A stretch of DNA of 64,000 bases from Facklamia sp050409585 (lineage in GTDB: Bacteria; Bacillota; Bacilli; Lactobacillales; Aerococcaceae), in assembly GCF_050409585.1 (NCBI RefSeq), contig NZ_JBNUPE010000003.1, positions 62,001 through 126,000 on the forward strand, read 5' to 3'. How positions within the stretch are numbered: the stretch's first letter is position 1; each line of letters begins with the position of its first letter. A model generated the notes under the pieces. That model worked only from the letters and a program-made list of their open reading frames with translations, did not search any database and had not been told where the DNA came from. Position numbers and translations under genes: made by a program. This document shows positions 60,863 through 64,000 of this stretch, piece by piece.

Positions 60863-62398
60863 TTAATCAATAAGTTTAAGACCCTCTGGTTTAAGTAGAT
60901 ACAGTTGATGACATACCTCTTTTAAATATAAACGATCATGGGAGACGCTAATAATAGTTCCTGGAAATTCGCTTAAAACTTTCCGTATTTTTGGTTGTGA
61001 ATTCGGAGAAAAATTACGCGTCGGCTCATCTAAGAAAAGAAGATTTGCTCTCATCAAATCCATTTTTAAAAATAATAATTTTGCTTTTTGTCCTCCTGAT
61101 AATTCATTGATAGGGTGAGACATTTCCTCAGGAAGAAAATTCATACTGGCCAAAAAAGTCATTATTTGTGTTAATTCTTCGCTGCTTCCTTCCTTAGCAA
61201 GTAATTGAATCGGTGTCAAATTCGTATCGACGAATTCACTATGATTTTGAGGCATATAGGCAGGTATAATTCCTTCTCTATCACCATCTTGATTGAATAA
61301 AAGCCACATATGCTTTAAAAGCGTTGATTTGCCTACCCCATTAGCTCCCACAATTCCTATTTTATCCTGTCCTTGAACCGTTAGATTAATGTTTGGTGCT
61401 AGTAAACGACCTTCAACCTTTAAATTAAAATTGCTTACCTCCATAATCTTGCGCGAATCAGCAATTGGAATGGAGTGGTTAAAAAATATCTTAATTGGGT
61501 CTTCAATTATCACTTGCTGACTTCCTTGTTGATGTTCGCGTTCAAGTCTTTTGCCCAATGACTTAACGGTCTTCATCTTTTTCGCTAGTAGTCGTCCGCT
61601 TGCTGAATCCTTAGTATGATTTAAACGATGATGCAAAGCTGACTCAAGCCTTTGTTGACGAGCAAACTTTTTAGCATATATTCTTTCATTTTGCTCAAAG
61701 TCTTTTTGCTGACTCGCGATCCTCTTATCACGATATAGAAGATAGTCCTTATAAGCTAATTTCGAAACTGTATGACATGGGTCTTTTCTATGCAACAATC
61801 GCTCTAAATGAATAATCGAAGTGGCTGTTGATTGTAGTAGCGATTCATCATGTGAAACAAATAATATTGCTTGTTTACTTTCGCTAATAAATTTTTCTAA
61901 ATACCTTATTGAATCAATATCTAAATCATTAGATGGTTCATCTAGTAGAACTAAATCCGCTTGCTGAGCTGCTATCCTTAACAGTGATAATTTTATTTTT
62001 TCACCACCTGAGAGGGATCTCACTATTTGTTCAGAATGTAGTCGCTCCCAATCAAAACCTATTTTCATTCCAAATTTGATTATTTTATTATAATCCATTA
62101 AAAAGGGATCTACCTTTGCGAAAAAGAACTTTTCAATACTTAAACTAAGATCTTCCTCCTTCATTTGTTGAGGGAGGTATGCCATTTGACTGAAAGAATT
62201 AATTTTTTCGCCTTTAATAATTAGATAGTTACTAAGTGATTCATCATTCATTAACCACTTTAAGATAGTCGATTTCCCATTACCTTCTTCGCCAATAATC
62301 GCTACTTTTTCGCCGGGATGAATAATAAAAGACAAGTCATCAATAATTTTAACGAAATCCTTACGATGGTATAAGCTTAGACTATTTACCTGTAACAT
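60863..62398 (-). CDS. ABC-F family ATP-binding protein, possible antibiotic ribosome protection
   Basis: 511 residues, two ABC domains with no membrane segment. First: GEEGNGKS, LSGGEKIKLSLL, LVLLDEPSNDLD. A charged linker with QQRLESALHHRLNHTKDSAS spans about 205-310. Second: GANGVGKS, LSGGQKAKLLFL, LLFLDEPTRNFS, where the usual NHLD is replaced by RNFS. Size, linker and the structured leader upstream resemble ARE-type ABC-F proteins that displace ribosome-targeting drugs (Vga/Lsa/VmlR group); which drug cannot be deduced. It could instead be a housekeeping ABC-F. Confidence 0.7.
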   Translation of the reverse strand: MLQVNSLSLYHRKDFVKIIDDLSFIIHPGEKVAIIGEEGNGKSTILKWLMNDESLSNYLIIKGEKINSFSQMAYLPQQMKEEDLSLSIEKFFFAKVDPFLMDYNKIIKFGMKIGFDWERLHSEQIVRSLSGGEKIKLSLLRIAAQQADLVLLDEPSNDLDIDSIRYLEKFISESKQAILFVSHDESLLQSTATSIIHLERLLHRKDPCHTVSKLAYKDYLLYRDKRIASQQKDFEQNERIYAKKFARQQRLESALHHRLNHTKDSASGRLLAKKMKTVKSLGKRLEREHQQGSQQVIIEDPIKIFFNHSIPIADSRKIMEVSNFNLKVEGRLLAPNINLTVQGQDKIGIVGANGVGKSTLLKHMWLLFNQDGDREGIIPAYMPQNHSEFVDTNLTPIQLLAKEGSSEELTQIMTFLASMNFLPEEMSHPINELSGGQKAKLLFLKMDLMRANLLFLDEPTRNFSPNSQPKIRKVLSEFPGTIISVSHDRLYLKEVCHQLYLLKPEGLKLID

Positions 62399-62577
62399 AA
62401 AAAAACTCCTTTCTACTCTTGTGCCAAAAATCCATTATTAGCAGCTTAGAATAGAATAGAAGTATCCCCTATGTAACATTTGATACTTTCTAAAAAAGTT
62501 CACACTAAATAGAAGTCACTTCTACTCATGCTGCTTTCTTAGAAATTGTTCAAATGTAACACTCCTCTTAATAAGTT
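62399..62577 (-). promoter_or_regulatory. Structured leader of the ABC-F gene, candidate attenuator
   Basis: The leader of about 180 bases holds several competing pairings. GAGTAGAA occurs twice, at 62520-62527 and at 62411-62418 next to the AAAGGAG ribosome binding site (62406-62412). TTCTATTC in two overlapping copies (62449-62461) can pair with either. AGAAAGTATC also pairs with GATACTTCT. A tiny frame with its own binding site starts the leader. This is the layout of drug-inducible attenuators, but no clean terminator was recognised, so translational control is favoured. Confidence 0.45.
62539..62553 (-). CDS. Candidate leader peptide of the ABC-F gene
   Basis: TTG AAC AAT TTC TAA, giving MNNF, with GAGGAG eight bases ahead. 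Four-residue leaders are known upstream of ABC-F resistance genes; whether this is translated is unknown. Confidence 0.35.
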   Translation of the reverse strand: MNNF

Positions 62578-62583
62578 ACTTTA

Positions 62584-62612
62584 ATTAAAGCATATCTTTT
62601 TTTAAAATTCAA
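62584..62612 (-). promoter_or_regulatory. Promoter of the ABC-F gene
   Basis: Minus-strand TTGAAT (62607-62612) and TTTAAT (62584-62589), 17-base spacer, with TATGC before the -10. The leader would begin near 62577. Confidence 0.5.
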
Positions 62613-62636
62613 ATTTCACACTCTAAATACTTATAC

Positions 62637-62673
62637 AAAAAGCTTTCCTTAAAAAATTTTAAGAAAAGCTTTG
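62637..62673 (-). terminator. Terminator of serS
   Basis: AAAGCTTTTCTTAAA and its complement with a short loop and following TTTTTG on the minus strand, five bases after the serS stop. Confidence 0.8.
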
Positions 62674-62677
62674 TATA

Positions 62678-63970
62678 TTATCCCATTGCATTCTCTTTGG
62701 TAATTTCAGTCACTCCACCCATATAAGGTACCAATACTTCTGGAATTTTAACACTGCCGTCCGCTTGCTGGTAGTTTTCTAGGATGGCTACAACTGTTCG
62801 ACCAACAGCTAAGCCAGATCCATTCAAGGTGTGAACATAATTCAACTTGCCTTCAGCGTTGCGGTAACGAATCATAGCGCGTCGCGCTTGGAAAGCTTCT
62901 GTGTTAGAGCAAGAAGATATTTCTCGATAGGTATCTTGAGCTGGAACCCAAACTTCAATATCATATGTTTTAGCGGCTGAAAAGCCCATATCTCCAGTAC
63001 AAAGGGTGATTACCCGATAAGGTAGTTTTAAAGCTTGTAAGATACCTTCAGCATCTTTGACCATAAATTCTAATTCTTCATAAGAACTTTCTGGATGGGC
63101 AAATTTAACCATTTCAACCTTATGAAATTGGTGCATACGAATCAGACCTCTAGTATCACGACCGGCTGATCCGGCTTCTGATCTAAATGATGGAGACATG
63201 GCGGTAAATTTGACCGGTAACTCTTCCATTGCAATTACTTCATCTCGATAGTAGTTGGTTAGAGGAACTTCCGCTGTTGGGATTAAGACAAATTGACGAT
63301 CATCACTCAACTCAAAAGTATCTTCTTTAAATTTAGGATATTGTCCTGTTCCAAACATTGACTTTTCATTAACTATATAAGGCGGTATAACTTCGGTATA
63401 ACCATTTCTAGCCGTATGAGTATCTAACATAAAGTTATAAATAGCGCGCTCCAACCTTGCGCCTAACCCCTTATAGAATACAAAGCGTGAACCTGATACT
63501 TTGCCTGCTCGTTCAAAATCAAGAATGCCTAAATTCTCTGCAATATCCCAATGATTTAAAGGTTCGAAATCAAAGTCTGTAATCTGACCCCAACGGCGAT
63601 TTTCAACATTATCTTCTTCATCTTCACCTATTGGTACTGATTCATGAGGTAAATTAGGTAATCCATGTTCAATTTGAGCCAAAGCAATGTCTAGCTGATT
63701 TAAAGTCTCATCTAATTCAGCTATTTCTTGCCCTATAACTTGCATGGCTTGAATCTGTTCATCCACATTTCCTTTATTGCGCTTAATAGTGGCAATTTCT
63801 TGCGAAACTTTATTACGGACCCCTTTTTTCTCTTCTACTTGAGTTAATAGAGCTCTTCTTTTTTTATCCAACTCTTTAAATTCATTTAAAATTTCTGTTT
63901 TTACTCCGCGATGACTTAATTGCTCAACTACTTCATCCATATGGTTTCTCAAATAGCGCCTATCTAACAT
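62678..63970 (-). CDS. serS: Seryl-tRNA synthetase
   Basis: 430 residues. N-terminal coiled-coil arm (about 25-105) that grips the tRNA-Ser variable arm, then class II core: IPTAEVPLTNYYRDEV, FRSEAGSAGRDTRGLIRMHQ (motif 2), SCSNTEAFQARRAMIRYR, and LNGSGLAVGRTVVAILENYQ (motif 3). Full length; AAAGGAGG lies before the ATG. Any T-box leader would be beyond position 64000. Confidence 0.96.
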   Translation of the reverse strand: MLDRRYLRNHMDEVVEQLSHRGVKTEILNEFKELDKKRRALLTQVEEKKGVRNKVSQEIATIKRNKGNVDEQIQAMQVIGQEIAELDETLNQLDIALAQIEHGLPNLPHESVPIGEDEEDNVENRRWGQITDFDFEPLNHWDIAENLGILDFERAGKVSGSRFVFYKGLGARLERAIYNFMLDTHTARNGYTEVIPPYIVNEKSMFGTGQYPKFKEDTFELSDDRQFVLIPTAEVPLTNYYRDEVIAMEELPVKFTAMSPSFRSEAGSAGRDTRGLIRMHQFHKVEMVKFAHPESSYEELEFMVKDAEGILQALKLPYRVITLCTGDMGFSAAKTYDIEVWVPAQDTYREISSCSNTEAFQARRAMIRYRNAEGKLNYVHTLNGSGLAVGRTVVAILENYQQADGSVKIPEVLVPYMGGVTEITKENAMG

Positions 63971-64000
63971 CTTAATTCCTCCTTTATGTAATAAAAAAGA

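Noticed and set aside
1..64000. CRISPR array, prophage, tRNA or rRNA genes
   Set aside because: No regularly spaced repeats, phage structural genes, integrase, tRNA cloverleaf or rRNA core sequences were recognised on reading both strands.

Overview
The window is AT-rich chromosomal DNA of a low-GC Gram-positive bacterium. Core genes of the Firmicutes type (rpsU, gpsB, ccpA-ytxGH, zapA-cvpA-mutS2-trxA, a bifunctional RSH protein, type B RNase P RNA), T-box leaders, and an arcA-arcB-arcD-arcT-arcC operon in streptococcal order point to the order Lactobacillales. An Aerococcaceae-like organism is my best guess from gene content; no sequence search was possible. There are no rRNA or tRNA genes, no CRISPR array and no intact mobile element.

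Layout. 1-1200: start of rpsU, a Zur/Fur-type regulator and a decayed gene for a DUF299 kinase/pyrophosphorylase. 1200-8900: a cobamide salvage locus on the minus strand in two transcription units. The upstream unit is a CRP-like regulator, a PduO-type adenosyltransferase, a metallophosphoesterase, a CblS-like alpha-ribazole kinase and cobS. The downstream unit sits behind a cobalamin riboswitch and terminator and holds a frameshifted ECF S-component gene, cobU and a BtuFCD-like importer. The locus can activate and attach imported lower ligand and cobinamide but shows no corrin-ring synthesis. 9100-17300: argS with a T-box, then the arginine deiminase operon. 17400-27600: aspS, hisS (shared T-box), an amidase, dtd, rel, deoC, rsmE and prmA. 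27800-33500: gpsB, rnpB, an RlmL-type methyltransferase, an RNase H-like gene, two poorly known genes, a lipid/diacylglycerol kinase and folT under a tetrahydrofolate riboswitch.

33700-43300: trhO, a class A penicillin-binding protein, ccpA with a probable self-regulatory cre site, an IS1182-type remnant, ytxH-ytxG, then cbpB, yfcE-like, rdgB and murI as one overlapping unit. 43400-50000: a NatAB/YhaQP-like ABC exporter, an uncharacterised membrane protein, a pyridoxal kinase, alanine dehydrogenase and thioredoxin. 50000-57800: mutS2, cvpA, zapA, divergent rnhC, two tandem FMN reductases, a DUF554 protein and an AI-2E family permease. 57800-64000: a lactonase, a stand-alone PTS EIIA, uppP, an ABC-F protein behind a structured leader with a tiny reading frame, and serS.

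The most interesting parts are the cobamide locus (possible non-orthologous phosphatase, transporter gene with two frameshifts, substrate-binding protein without a lipobox, CRP-like regulator), the ABC-F leader with two competing copies of the same element, and the hisS-aspS T-box whose candidate specifier reads both Asp and His.
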